A DNA stretch of 64,000 nucleotides from CAJCIS01 sp965276755 (GCA_965276755.1 OZ255625.1:1798001-1862000), one strand, 5' to 3'; positions 43,097-52,657 are shown, counted from the stretch's first letter. Program-made: numbers and translations. Notes: generated by a model from the sequence alone, not told the origin.

Positions 43097-44188
43097 TCAA
43101 TCATTCAACGGATAAGACGCCATCAGCCGCCGTTGATTCCGCCAATCGCGATACATCACACCGATCCCGCTGCTACGCGCCCCGGCCGCGCGCAGATCGC
43201 GCGCAATCCGCCACGCGGCACCGTAATGGCGCAATTGGACAGCCCAGATATCCCAAAGTGACGTGCTGGGGTCCCAGATATGCGTGGCCTCGGCGCCCAC
43301 GCCGTTGATTTCGATGATCTGGAAATCCTCGCCCCGACGCAGCGCCGCCGTGCTGGAAAACCGCACATCGAAACGGCCGAAATGAAAATCGGGAATGGCG
43401 CGGGCGATCGCCTCGATGCGCGCGGTCAGCGCGGGCGTGATGTCGGACGCACCATTGGCGAATATGCTGCCTTTGCAATGATTACCCGCGAAAACCAGCT
43501 GCACGGCCTCGCCCTGGGGCGGCACTTCGTGCAGGCGCGCAGCCAGCCGGCCGAGATAGAGTGCCTGCAGCCGCGCGTGGCGCGGATCGGCCAGGATCAG
43601 CGCGCGCAGGCTGGACCGGCCGTCGCCCACAACCATGGGCGGTGTCTTCAGCGTCAGGGACGTGACGCGACCGGTCGCCTCGCCCGGCATGCGGATGTAG
43701 AAGATGCCCGCCTCGCCCGGGTAGGGCACGAAGGCCTGGAGCACCAGGGCGACGCCGCGCGGGAAGGCGGCCAAAGCGTCCGCCAGCGCTTGCCGGGTGC
43801 GCACAAGGCGAACGCCGGTGCCGTTGCAGCCGATGTCGGGCTTGATGACAATCGGCAAGGACAGGCCGGCCGCCTCCATGGTTTGGCAGGCGCGGGCCAG
43901 ATCGTCCGCGCCGGTCTCAAGCACCGTATAGGGCGCGATCCAGTTGCGGGCCGAACCGTGGGCGAGATCGAGGATGGCGCTCTTGGCTTCGCCGCACAGG
44001 CCGCCCGTCGAAATGGTCGGATTCGCCGCGGTCGGCAGGCTGAGGTCGCGATACCACAGGCCGAGGGCGATCCAGGTCGCCACGATCGGGCCGTAGGTGA
44101 CCCAGCCCGGCAGGAATTCCAGGCGCGAAATGGCCGGCGCGTGCGCAGGGGGTGCCAGGCCGGCAAGATCGAGGGAGAGGTCGCTCAT
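43097..44188 (-). CDS. ATP-grasp ligase-like protein
   Basis: 363 residues from ATG 44188 (MSDLSLDLAGLAPPAHA). ATP-grasp features: LPIVIKPDIGCNGTGVRLVR (lysine and glycine loop), VLQAFVPYPGEAGIFYIRMPG, then FHFGRFDVRFSS and the metal-binding FQIIEINGVGAEATH. Resembles D-Ala-D-Ala-ligase-type enzymes but the substrate is unknown. Downstream of DedA and phosphatase genes on the same strand, which hints at an envelope or lipid function. Confidence 0.7.
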   Translation of the reverse strand: MSDLSLDLAGLAPPAHAPAISRLEFLPGWVTYGPIVATWIALGLWYRDLSLPTAANPTISTGGLCGEAKSAILDLAHGSARNWIAPYTVLETGADDLARACQTMEAAGLSLPIVIKPDIGCNGTGVRLVRTRQALADALAAFPRGVALVLQAFVPYPGEAGIFYIRMPGEATGRVTSLTLKTPPMVVGDGRSSLRALILADPRHARLQALYLGRLAARLHEVPPQGEAVQLVFAGNHCKGSIFANGASDITPALTARIEAIARAIPDFHFGRFDVRFSSTAALRRGEDFQIIEINGVGAEATHIWDPSTSLWDIWAVQLRHYGAAWRIARDLRAAGARSSGIGVMYRDWRNQRRLMASYPLND

Positions 44189-44210
44189 TAAGAAGGCCTT
44201 AGCAGGCTTG

Positions 44211-44747
44211 TCAGCCCTGTCCATCCGTGCCGGTGTGTGCCGATCGCGCAACCATGCGCCCGGCGAGCACGATTGCGACAATGAACACGGCCACCCCCAC
44301 CCAGCGCCAGGCGCCCAGATGGGCGAGCAGGACTGCGCCCACGCGCACCGACAGCGCGAAGAGCAGCGACGTCCAGATCAGCGTGGCGCCGGTCGCAGCC
44401 AAGGCAAAGCGGGTGAAGCTGGCGTGCAGGAAGCCGCAGGTGGTGTAGGTCGGCAGGCGCACGCCGGGCAGGAAGCGGGCGATGAAGACGACCTTGAAGA
44501 CGTGGCGGTCCAGCCAGTCCCGGCCGCTGAAATGGCGCTCGGGCGGGATCAGGCGCAGCGCCCAGGGCACGGCGCTGGCCAGACGGCCAAGGCCGTAGAG
44601 GCCAAGATCGCCCAGCACGATGCCGAGGTAGAGCGATACCAGGGCGACGGGCATGGCGATGTGGCCGTCCTGCACCTCGACCGCGGCGGCCACCGTCGCC
44701 CCATCTTCGAGGATGAAGGTGCCGGCCACGATCGCCAGCCCCTGCAT
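44211..44747 (-). CDS. DedA-family membrane protein
   Basis: 178 residues from ATG 44747. Several hydrophobic helices; hallmark IARFLPGVRLPTYTTCGFLHASFTRFALA is the conserved F/G-x-R-F/x-P-x-x-R-x-x-x-x-x-x-x-G DedA block. Family members act in undecaprenyl-phosphate or phospholipid translocation and membrane homeostasis. The N-terminal amphipathic segment may begin further upstream at a non-ATG codon. Lies 22 nt before the ATP-grasp gene and 50 nt after the phosphatase. Confidence 0.8.
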   Translation of the reverse strand: MQGLAIVAGTFILEDGATVAAAVEVQDGHIAMPVALVSLYLGIVLGDLGLYGLGRLASAVPWALRLIPPERHFSGRDWLDRHVFKVVFIARFLPGVRLPTYTTCGFLHASFTRFALAATGATLIWTSLLFALSVRVGAVLLAHLGAWRWVGVAVFIVAIVLAGRMVARSAHTGTDGQG

Positions 44748-44800
44748 GAGCGGCGAATGCCCCGCCTGGTGCAGCAGGTCTGAGGCGGAGAAATCGAATT

Positions 44801-45562
44801 TCAGGGCGCGGGCTCTAGGTAGCGCGCGGCCAGCGCGGCGCGGGCGGGCTGATCCAGGCCCATGGCCTGATCGAGGTAGGTGTCGATCGAACCGTAGGCG
44901 CCGCGCGCGGCATCGAAGGCCGCGATCAGCAGGGATGGCTGGACGCTGAGGAGGGCTTCCTTGACTGGGGGCGGCAGGTCGAAATGGCGCGCGATTTCGC
45001 GCCGCCACAGCCTGTTGGTGGCCAGGTAGTCGGCCAGCACGTGCTCCCACGCCACGCCCAGGGCGGTCAGCAACAGGGCGGCGCCGAAGCCGGTTCGGTC
45101 CTTGCCGGCCGAGCAATGAAACAGCAGCGGCACGCGGGCGGGCTCGGCAAGGGCGGCAAAAAGCGCGCGGTATTGCGGCATGCAGGAGAGTGCGTAGGCG
45201 CGGTAGGCCTGGGTCAGCAGGTCCAGCATGTCTTCGGCGGACACGTGGCCGGTGGCCTGGCCGGTCAGGACGATGTCTCGCAGGCCGGCGCCGACACTGG
45301 GCTCGATCGGCTGCGGCTCGGGTGTGACGCCTTCCAGGGTGACGGGGTTGTTGAGCCGTTCCTGCACGCCGCGGAAATCGATGGCTGTGCGCAGGCCCAG
45401 GCGCGCGATGGTGGCGCGGTCGGCGGGCGAGAGGCTGAGCAGGGCTGGGGCGCGGAAGATCACGCCGGTGCGTACGCGCCGGCCGTTCTGTGTTGGCCAG
45501 CCACCGAGATCGCGCAGGTTGGAGGCGCGCTCCAGGGGGACTGGCAGGGGGAGGTCGGGCAT
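44801..45562 (-). CDS. Dual-specificity-type tyrosine phosphatase
   Basis: 253 residues. N-terminal NLRDLGGWPTQNGRRVRTG motif of the Y_phosphatase3 family and the catalytic P-loop HCSAGKDRTG with Cys150 and Arg156. Similar proteins dephosphorylate protein tyrosines or phosphoinositides. First gene of a probable three-gene set with DedA and ATP-grasp proteins. A family 1 repeat lies upstream. Confidence 0.87.
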   Translation of the reverse strand: MPDLPLPVPLERASNLRDLGGWPTQNGRRVRTGVIFRAPALLSLSPADRATIARLGLRTAIDFRGVQERLNNPVTLEGVTPEPQPIEPSVGAGLRDIVLTGQATGHVSAEDMLDLLTQAYRAYALSCMPQYRALFAALAEPARVPLLFHCSAGKDRTGFGAALLLTALGVAWEHVLADYLATNRLWRREIARHFDLPPPVKEALLSVQPSLLIAAFDAARGAYGSIDTYLDQAMGLDQPARAALAARYLEPAP

Positions 45563-45604
45563 GTCTGGGCCTTGATCCCCTACACGGGGGTAAAAGGCCA
45601 GAGG

Positions 45605-45712
45605 AAGGCTGGGGGAGATGTGCCATCCCCCCCAGACCCCCCGTCATTATTTAGAGCGAGGCCCAAAAATCGACGGGGGGTCTGGGGGGAATGGCACATT
45701 CCCCCCAGTTCT
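45605..45712. repeat. Family 1 palindromic repeat, copy 6
   Basis: Full two-armed copy between two genes on the minus strand; AGGCTGGGGGAGATGTGCCA left arm, GAATGGCACATTCCCCCCAG right arm. Confidence 0.92.
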
Positions 45713-45725
45713 TCTCTAGGCCTAA

Positions 45726-46463
45726 CTAACGCAGCACATCCCCCGACCGCACCCAGCCATTGCCTGTAATGCTGCGTATCAACAGCCAGGTTTGCTGGCC
45801 GACACGGATCTGGGACTGGATCACCACCGCCTCCCCATAATTCAGAAAGGCGCGTGTGGCTGCGTCCTGGTTCGGGGCCAGGCGAATGGCGAGGTCCTGC
45901 ACCGCAGCGCGGCCCAGGATCTCGCCGGGGTGCATGGCCATGGACGGATCCTCCCCGCCCGGGCCGTTGACGGTCTGGGGGTGGGTCACGATCACCAGGG
46001 GCGTGCGCGGGGCCGGCGAGTGGGGCAGGACCACGACCAGCAGGCAGGCCGCCGCCACGATGCAGGCGATCGCCGCGGCAAGGCGGACGCGCGCCTGGCT
46101 GTTCAGCGTGCGGCCGATTTCGAAGGTGACCTGCTGGAGCTGGATTTCCAGCACGCGCACGCGGTTGACGGCCGCTTCAGCCTCCTGCGCCGCCTCTTCC
46201 TTGGCCTGGCGGGCGATGGCGAGCTGGCGCTCCAGGCTCGCCTCGCGCGCCTGCTGGGTGAAGCTGGGCGCCAGCGGTCGGGGCGCGGCATCACGCAAAT
46301 GGTTGGCCAGATCGGTGAAGGAGAGGCGATGATGGGCCAGATGTTCGATGATCTTGCGGCGTGCGGCGTCTGCCTCGCCGGGCTGTTCGGAGCCGAGCAT
46401 GGGCACGAGCTTCTGCAGGCGGCCGGTGAAGGCGGGCTCGGTGAAGGGGTCGGTCTCGGACAC
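45726..46463 (-). CDS. Coiled-coil, single-TM protein with SH3-like C-terminus
   Basis: 245 residues. Residues 68-115 form a charged coiled coil (AREASLERQLAIARQAKEEAA), TM helix about 126-147, and a C-terminal ~95 residue domain ending LIRSITGNGWVRSGDVLR that resembles a bacterial SH3 fold. Probably inner-membrane anchored, C-terminus periplasmic. No specific family identified. Confidence 0.65.
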   Translation of the reverse strand: MSETDPFTEPAFTGRLQKLVPMLGSEQPGEADAARRKIIEHLAHHRLSFTDLANHLRDAAPRPLAPSFTQQAREASLERQLAIARQAKEEAAQEAEAAVNRVRVLEIQLQQVTFEIGRTLNSQARVRLAAAIACIVAAACLLVVVLPHSPAPRTPLVIVTHPQTVNGPGGEDPSMAMHPGEILGRAAVQDLAIRLAPNQDAATRAFLNYGEAVVIQSQIRVGQQTWLLIRSITGNGWVRSGDVLR

Positions 46464-46690
46464 GGCTTCTATCTAGGGCCGGACCTTCCGTGGTCAAAGG
46501 CAAGTGTTGCTCCAGTTCCAGCGGCACGGTGCGTTGCGCCGTGCAAGTGAACGGCTGTATGCCGTTGAGGTGGCGACCTCAGCTCGCGGGAGGTCAGCTC
46601 AAACCAACCGGCGCCTCAGACAAACGCTCCGGCGACACAATCCGCGTAGGTGACATGGGGCTGGCATGCTGATCCACCGTTTGACACCCC

Positions 46691-47267
46691 ATGAGCGGCA
46701 TCACCGGAGGTCACATTACCGGCACAGAGCGGCGCACGCCTTGTCTCAGTCCAATGCAGCTTTTCTACGGGACGCCATACCGGCAGCACGGCAGTCAGAG
46801 CAGGATAGCGGCGTTCCAGCCTCGATCACTTTAGCCCAAGCTTGCATCGAGTCGCGTTGGGGACACCATCATATCGGCCTTGCTAATAATTATTTGGTAT
46901 CAAGGCTCCGGTGATCCATGGGCAGCGAAGCCTGAAAACGGTCGCGATCGGCTTTGTCGAAGTGCAAACGAAGGAGTACGACGCCAACCACTCACTCTAC
47001 ACGATCACCGATGCATTTCGCCGATACTAATCGTTAGCAGACTCATTCAAGGATCATGGTGCCTGGATACGGGACAACCGGCACTATCCCGGGGCAATAG
47101 GTGGCTATGGCAAAACCGGCGACGCCGATGCGTTCGCGAAAGCACTGGAACGTGGCGGATATGCTGGTTTCCACAATGTCGTGTATGCTGATTCACTCGT
47201 GTCGATGATGAAGCGCCACAACTTTACCCAATACAACGCCGTCAAGGCGGCACAGGCCGCGCCGTGA
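46691..47267 (+). pseudogene. Decayed glucosaminidase (FlgJ/SagA-like peptidoglycan hydrolase)
   Basis: A glucosaminidase domain is visible in pieces: SGVPASITLAQACIESRWG and HHIGLANNY in one frame (to 46893), then FGIKAPVIHG, TKEYDANHSLYTITDAFRRY and SFKDHGAWIRDN in another. The shift fits loss of one T in the TTT run at 46893-46895. An in-frame TAA at 47028-47030 then interrupts RRY*SLADSF. A third disruption near 46740 is likely, because the N-terminal MSGITGGHITG is in yet another frame. The remainder is intact to a stop overlapping the next gene. The gene would have cleaved GlcNAc-MurNAc or GlcNAc links. Confidence 0.8.
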
Positions 47268-47713
47268 AGCTGTCTCGTGTTCTTGCCGTCCTTGGTGTCG
47301 GGTGTCATACGCTTGCGTGCATCCCGGCCATGGCGAAGACGTCGGGAGGCAACGACCTCGCGGACAAACCGGAATTCTACAAGCGAGATCCGCAAGCCAC
47401 TGTCATCACTGATATCGCAACCTGGTCTCACCCCACTAAAGACGTCTTCAACAAATACCATCTTAGGTTGACGAAAGTCGAATTGATGTGGAACAAGACG
47501 TTCCCGGTATTCCACGTCACGGATTTCGGCGCAGATCCAGGCGCCGGCCCATCCAGTCCCTATTTTACATCCCTCGAAATGGATTTGCTCAAGGCTAACG
47601 GCTACAACGCATTCAAGATTGTCGAAGACAATGTCCATGATGGCTTCGTCGTCGCATTTGATCGGCGAAAGCGGTTCCTCGATAGGGAGTTGGTTCAGGG
47701 AGAGGACCCCTAG
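47264..47713 (+). CDS. Exported small protein following the decayed glucosaminidase
   Basis: 149 residues from GTG 47264, which overlaps the pseudogene stop (GTGA). A signal peptide is evident (ending about AMAKTSG). The mature part ends with KIVEDNVHDGFVVAFDRRKRF and has no family I recognise. Tight coupling to a peptidoglycan hydrolase and export to the periplasm suggest an inhibitor or immunity protein, but this is inference; it remains intact even though the hydrolase is broken. Confidence 0.55.
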   Translation: MKLSRVLAVLGVGCHTLACIPAMAKTSGGNDLADKPEFYKRDPQATVITDIATWSHPTKDVFNKYHLRLTKVELMWNKTFPVFHVTDFGADPGAGPSSPYFTSLEMDLLKANGYNAFKIVEDNVHDGFVVAFDRRKRFLDRELVQGEDP

Positions 47714-47771
47714 GCGCAGGATGGAATAGAGTTGAAGCTGCGCGGTCCTGCGCGATCTTGGAGCCTGGCCA

Positions 47772-48998
47772 TTGAAAAAGACCGTGAAGAAAGTGGTGCT
47801 GGCCTATTCGGGCGGGCTGGACACGAGCGTGATCCTGCGGTGGCTGCAGACAACCTATGGTTGCGAAGTCGTCACCTTTACAGCCGACCTCGGCCAGGGC
47901 GAGGAACTGGAGCCGGCACGGCGCAAGGCCGAGATGTTCGGCATAGGCCAGATTTTCATCGAGGATCTACGCGAGACTTTCGTGCGCGACTTCGTCTTTC
48001 CGATGTTTCGCGCCAATGCGCTCTATGAAGGGCAATACCTGCTGGGGACCAGCATCGCGCGCCCGCTGATCGCGCAACGCCAGATCGAGATCGCGCGCGA
48101 GGTGAGCGCGGATGCGGTGGCGCATGGCGCGACGGGCAAGGGCAACGATCAGGTGCGGTTCGAACTCGCCTATTACGCGCTGCAGCCGGACATTACCGTG
48201 ATTGCGCCATGGCGCGAATGGGACCTGACCAGCCGCACGAAATTGCTGGAATTTGCCGAGCTGAATCAAATTCCTATTGCGAAGGACAAGCGCGGCGAGG
48301 CGCCGTTTTCGGTAGATGCCAATCTTCTGCATTCCTCGTCGGAGGGCAAGATCCTTGAGGACCCGGCGATCGCACCCGATGAGATCGTTTATCAACGCAC
48401 AATCTCGCCCGAGTCGGCACCGGATAGAGCCACCGAAATCTCGGTAGATTTCAAGAATGGGGATCCAGTGGCCATTGATGGCGTGGCGCTTTCGCCGGCG
48501 GCGCTGTTGACGCGCCTGAACGCATTGGGACGCGAGAATGGCATCGGGCGGCTTGATCTGGTTGAAAACCGCTTCGTGGGCATGAAATCACGCGGCGTGT
48601 ATGAAACGCCGGGCGGCACGATCCTGCTGGCCGCGCACCGGGCGATCGAAAGCATTACGCTGGATCGCGAGGCAGCCCACCTCAAGGACAGCCTGATGCC
48701 GCGTTATGCCGAAATGATCTACAACGGCTTCTGGTTTGCGCCCGAGCGGCGGATGTTGCAGGCGCTGATCGATACCAGCCAGCATTCGGTGACCGGACGC
48801 GTTCGGCTGCGTCTGTATAAGGGCAATGTCATGGTGACCGGACGCGAAAGCCCGCACAGCCTCTATTCGGCGCGCGTGGTGACCTTTGAGGACGATGCTG
48901 GCGCTTACGACCAGGTGGACGCGCAGGGCTTCATCAAGCTGCAGGCGCTGCGGCTGCGCCTGGCCGCCGCCGCGGGACGGCCGGGCGGGCGTTTGTGA
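47772..48998 (+). CDS. argG: Argininosuccinate synthase, TTG start
   Basis: 408 residues. Condenses citrulline and aspartate using ATP, the penultimate arginine step. PP-loop AYSGGLDTS at residues 11-19; TADLGQGEE; HGATGKGNDQVRFE; all conserved. The start is TTG 47772 (MKKTVKKVVLAYSGG). Monocistronic. Confidence 0.96.
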   Translation: MKKTVKKVVLAYSGGLDTSVILRWLQTTYGCEVVTFTADLGQGEELEPARRKAEMFGIGQIFIEDLRETFVRDFVFPMFRANALYEGQYLLGTSIARPLIAQRQIEIAREVSADAVAHGATGKGNDQVRFELAYYALQPDITVIAPWREWDLTSRTKLLEFAELNQIPIAKDKRGEAPFSVDANLLHSSSEGKILEDPAIAPDEIVYQRTISPESAPDRATEISVDFKNGDPVAIDGVALSPAALLTRLNALGRENGIGRLDLVENRFVGMKSRGVYETPGGTILLAAHRAIESITLDREAAHLKDSLMPRYAEMIYNGFWFAPERRMLQALIDTSQHSVTGRVRLRLYKGNVMVTGRESPHSLYSARVVTFEDDAGAYDQVDAQGFIKLQALRLRLAAAAGRPGGRL

Positions 48999-49065
48999 AG
49001 AAGCGTAACCTCGCGCGAGTGTTGGTGCACAAAGGCGGCAGGCCGGTTGCAGATTGGACCATGAC

Positions 49066-50601
49066 ATGCTGACCCGAGCGCGTGAGAGGCTGGCTATTCC
49101 CGCGGCGCAGGCCATGACTCGCGCGCCCGGTGCGCGCGTGCTGGTCGATCTCTCGCACGCCGCTGATGGCTATGTCGGCGTAGCGCAGGATCTGCGGCTG
49201 ATCTTTGCCATGCTGGCAGGTTTGGACAGCATCGATCTGGCCGGATTGCTGATGCCTACGGCACGGCACGATCTGCCGCGCGTGCGCCCGGGGCGTGCGG
49301 ATGCGCCGGCGGTGACCGCGGGCGTGCTGCATTGGATGGAACGCAATTGGGCGAGGACCGACCGGCGCGGCTTTCCACTCTCTATGCTGCAATACGCGCA
49401 GATGTTGCGGCACATCGTGACAACCGAGCACGATCTCGTGCCTCTGGCCGATGCCGGCCAACTGAACGCGCTATGGCGCATCCTGTTTGCGCGCACGCTG
49501 GCGCCCGAGCAGCGCGCATGTGTGCTCGCCCAGCAATATTACGCGACCGATCTCTCCGTCAGTGCGATCATCGATCGCTGCGCGCATCTGCCGTTTCCGA
49601 TGCTGACTTATCTGGATGCCAAGGGATTCGATGCAGTGCTGTTCTGCATGCCGCGGCCGGTGCGCCTGCCGCGCGGCGTGCGCCAGATCATGCGCTTCCA
49701 TGATTCCGTGCCGGTGACCGACGTCGATACCGTGGTGAACTGGAAGATGGCCATGGCGCATTCGCGCCTGGTACGCGCGTGCGACCCGGACGCGATCTTC
49801 GTGTGCAATTCGCCGCAGAGTCGCGACGATCTGATCAGCCTGGACCCCAGGCGGGCGGCGCGTGCGGTGGTGATCCCCTGCGCGCTCGCGCCGGCGCGTG
49901 CAGCACCCGATGGCGCCAGCCCTGCGACCGTGATCCTGCGTCACGCCACGTTTCGCGCGTTGCGGGACGGGGCCGATGTCGAGGGGAACAGGCGCGCGCC
50001 TACGCCGCCGGGTTGGGAGCGGCCTGCTGAGGGCGTTCGCTACGTTCTGGCCGTCTCCACGCTTGAACCGCGCAAGAATTTTACGAGCCTGGTGCGCGCG
50101 TGGGAGCGCGTGGCCGCACTGCGCGATCCGGGGCTGAAGCTGGTGATTGTCGGCGGCGCCGGCTGGCGGGAGGAGGCGGCGTTGCGCCACATGGCGCCGC
50201 ATGTGGAGACGGGGCATATCTACCACTTGCAGAACGTGCCGGCGGAGGATTTGCAGACGCTGATGCGCCACACGGCCTGCTTTGCCGCCGTGTCCTACAA
50301 CGAAGGCTTCGGCTATTCGCCGCTGGAGGCGACGCAGGCCGGCGCGCCTTGCGTGATTTCGGATTTGCCTGTGTTTCGCTGGATTTTCGGCGAGGGCGCG
50401 ATTTTCGTCGATCCCTACGACGTGGATGCGATCGCCGTGGGCATCGAGCGGCTGACGTGCTTGCCGTCCAGCGCGGCGATTGTGGCCGATTTGCGGGCGC
50501 GGGCGGAGGGGGTACTGGCGCGGTTTCGGCCGGGCGTGGTGGCGGAGGCTTGGGGGGCGTTGCTGGAGGGTGTAGGAAGAAAGGAAGACGTTCTTTTTTG
50601 A
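49066..50601 (+). CDS. GT4-type glycosyltransferase with repeat-derived tail
   Basis: 511 residues from ATG 49066 (MLTRARERLAIPA). N-terminal acceptor domain is unusual (long Arg/Leu-rich helices), but the C-terminal GT-B donor domain is canonical: VLAVSTLEPRKNFTSLVRAWERV, LVIVGGAGWREEA, HLQNVPAEDLQTLM and FAAVSYNEGFGYSPLEATQAGAPC (E-x7-E motif). Likely builds a surface polysaccharide. The final residues GVGRKEDVLF come from a family 3 repeat. Confidence 0.82.
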   Translation: MLTRARERLAIPAAQAMTRAPGARVLVDLSHAADGYVGVAQDLRLIFAMLAGLDSIDLAGLLMPTARHDLPRVRPGRADAPAVTAGVLHWMERNWARTDRRGFPLSMLQYAQMLRHIVTTEHDLVPLADAGQLNALWRILFARTLAPEQRACVLAQQYYATDLSVSAIIDRCAHLPFPMLTYLDAKGFDAVLFCMPRPVRLPRGVRQIMRFHDSVPVTDVDTVVNWKMAMAHSRLVRACDPDAIFVCNSPQSRDDLISLDPRRAARAVVIPCALAPARAAPDGASPATVILRHATFRALRDGADVEGNRRAPTPPGWERPAEGVRYVLAVSTLEPRKNFTSLVRAWERVAALRDPGLKLVIVGGAGWREEAALRHMAPHVETGHIYHLQNVPAEDLQTLMRHTACFAAVSYNEGFGYSPLEATQAGAPCVISDLPVFRWIFGEGAIFVDPYDVDAIAVGIERLTCLPSSAAIVADLRARAEGVLARFRPGVVAEAWGALLEGVGRKEDVLF

Positions 50602-50692
50602 AAAAAAGAACCAAAAAACTTTTACTGGTTAGGGCGCACCGCCAATGAGAAAAAGTTCTTTGGTTCTTTCTTTCAAGAAAGAACTTCTTCTA
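50580..50692. repeat. Family 3 A/T-rich repeat, copy 5 (two hairpins)
   Basis: AAGGAAGACGTTCTTTTTTG with complementary TTTCTTTCAAGAAAGAACTT, inner block AAAAAACTTTTACTGG. It ends the glycosyltransferase and starts the next gene, whose signal peptide it encodes. Confidence 0.9.
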
Positions 50693-52657
50693 TTTCTTTT
50701 TGCTGCCTTCCCCGCCCGCGCCGACCTGACTCTGCACCGCGTCCTGCTAAGCGCCGCCGGTGTCGGCTATTTCGAACTAAACGACACGATGCCCACCGCC
50801 GGCACGCTTGGCCTGGACGTGCCATTGGACCAGGTCGATGACGTGCTCCGCTCGCTGGTGGTGTTCGACGACCATGGCGGCGTAGGCAGCATCGAATTGC
50901 CGGGGCGGGACGATGCGCACCGCGCCTTTGCCGACGTGCCTTTTGCGCAGGCGATGCTGGACTCGCCCGCGGCAATGTTCGCCAGCCTGCGCGGCGAGGA
51001 AGTTGCCGTGACAGGCCCCGCTTCCATGACGGGGCGCATCGTCAGCGCAATCACCGAGCCGCTGGCGGCGCGCGAGTATCGCACGACGCCGGCGAGGCAC
51101 ACGCGCGTGACGCTGCTGACCGGCGAGGGCTTCCGCCAGTTCATCCTGGAGGATGCCGCCGGCGTGCGGCTGACCGACGGCGCGCTGGCGGCGCGCGTGG
51201 GGGCGGCGCTGGAGGCTGCGCGCGCGCAAGCCGCATCCAGCACCAGGCATTTCACGCTGCATGTCGGCGGTGGACACGTCAGCGTGGGCTATGTGACTGC
51301 TGTGCCGCTGTGGAAGGCATCCTATCGCGTGGTGCTGCCGCGGGCTGGCGGCGATCGGGCGCGGGTGCAGGGCTGGGCGGTGCTGGAGAACCAGTCGGGC
51401 CAGGATTGGCACGGCGTGGACCTGACGCTGCATTCGGGCAATCCGGTGACGTTCCACCAGGCGATCTATGCCAGCTACTATGCCGAGCGGCCCGAGGTGC
51501 CGGTCGATGTGATCGGCCGCGTACTGCCGAATGCCGATGAGCGGGTGGTGGTTCAGGCTCGCGGGCAGTTGTCGCATGCGGGCCAGGCATATCCGCTTCA
51601 AGCGCCGCCGGCCCCTGCCCCCGTGATGGAGGCCATGAAGGTGGCGCCGCCCGAAATGCTGACCGACACGGCAGAGACCGTGCTGGACACGTCCTTTCAC
51701 GTCGCCACCCCGATCGACCTGGCGCGCGGCCATACCGCCAGCGTGCCCATTCTGGATTGCGAGATGAAGGCCGAGCAGCTCGACTGGCTGCAGGCCGGCG
51801 CCACCCGACCGATCACGGCATTGCGCCTGACCAACGATGGTGGGGCCAGTCTGCCGCCGGGCGTGCTGACGCTCTATACGGTCGATCCCAACGCCGGCGC
51901 CGCCTTTGCCGGTGATGCGCGGCTATCTGGACTGCCAGTGGGCGAGGCCCGCCTGCTGGGCTTTGCCGAGGATTTGCGCATGAGTGCCACGCGCAGCATA
52001 TCCTCCGTTCCCGACACGCTGCTTGGCGTGACCGTGGCGCAAGGCATTGTGCATCGCACGCTGCGCAGCCGCGTCACTGAGACCGTCGAACTTGCAGCGC
52101 CGGTGCATGACGCGCGCACCGTGCTTGTCGAATTTGCCAGATCGCCGGACGCGCGGATCAGCTTTGAGGGCGGTGCGTTGGCCGGCGTGGAGGAGACGCC
52201 GCATGCCTGGCGCGTGCCCGTGCGCCTCAAGCCTGGGCAGACCCGCAAATTGACCGCGTATGCGGACACGACGCAGAGCGAGGAGCAGGCGCTGTTGAGC
52301 GATGGCGGCGCGCCCGATGAGGCCGTGCTGGCGCAACTCGCCGGCGAGGGCGCGCTGGATCAGGCGGCGCGCGCCAAGCTGGCGCCGGTGCTGGACCTGC
52401 AGGCCGAACTGGCCACACGCCGCGCTGCGCTGAAGAAGCTGACGGGCGAACAGGAGGCGGCGGGCGCGGACGAGGAAAGGCTGCGCAATAATCTGCGCGT
52501 CGTTGTTGGCGGCGATCTGCACGACAAGATGATCGCTCAACTGGCCGCTGACGAGGTGCGGCTGAACGATCTGCGCAACAGTGTGGCTGCGGCAGGGACG
52601 CGTGTCGCCGACGCGGAGGCGGCGCTTGCGGCCGCGGTGGGCAAACTGGCGTTCTGA
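50645..52657 (+). CDS. DUF4139 protein with signal peptide built from a repeat
   Basis: 670 residues. DUF4139 (mucoidy-inhibitor-like) architecture: N-terminal substrate-like domain, then a long beta-rich region ending with a coiled C-terminal helix (ELATRRAALKKLTGEQEAAGADEERLRN). Residues 1-26 (MRKSSLVLSFKKELLLFLFAAF then PARA) form a plausible signal peptide, but their first ~16 codons lie inside the family 3 repeat. Either the repeat was recruited as signal peptide or the original start was lost. Function not established. Confidence 0.75.
   Translation: MRKSSLVLSFKKELLLFLFAAFPARADLTLHRVLLSAAGVGYFELNDTMPTAGTLGLDVPLDQVDDVLRSLVVFDDHGGVGSIELPGRDDAHRAFADVPFAQAMLDSPAAMFASLRGEEVAVTGPASMTGRIVSAITEPLAAREYRTTPARHTRVTLLTGEGFRQFILEDAAGVRLTDGALAARVGAALEAARAQAASSTRHFTLHVGGGHVSVGYVTAVPLWKASYRVVLPRAGGDRARVQGWAVLENQSGQDWHGVDLTLHSGNPVTFHQAIYASYYAERPEVPVDVIGRVLPNADERVVVQARGQLSHAGQAYPLQAPPAPAPVMEAMKVAPPEMLTDTAETVLDTSFHVATPIDLARGHTASVPILDCEMKAEQLDWLQAGATRPITALRLTNDGGASLPPGVLTLYTVDPNAGAAFAGDARLSGLPVGEARLLGFAEDLRMSATRSISSVPDTLLGVTVAQGIVHRTLRSRVTETVELAAPVHDARTVLVEFARSPDARISFEGGALAGVEETPHAWRVPVRLKPGQTRKLTAYADTTQSEEQALLSDGGAPDEAVLAQLAGEGALDQAARAKLAPVLDLQAELATRRAALKKLTGEQEAAGADEERLRNNLRVVVGGDLHDKMIAQLAADEVRLNDLRNSVAAAGTRVADAEAALAAAVGKLAF

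Noticed and set aside
46464..46690. Possible tRNA or small RNA upstream of the glucosaminidase remnant
   Set aside because: No cloverleaf, T-loop or CCA-end features found; only weak short stems.
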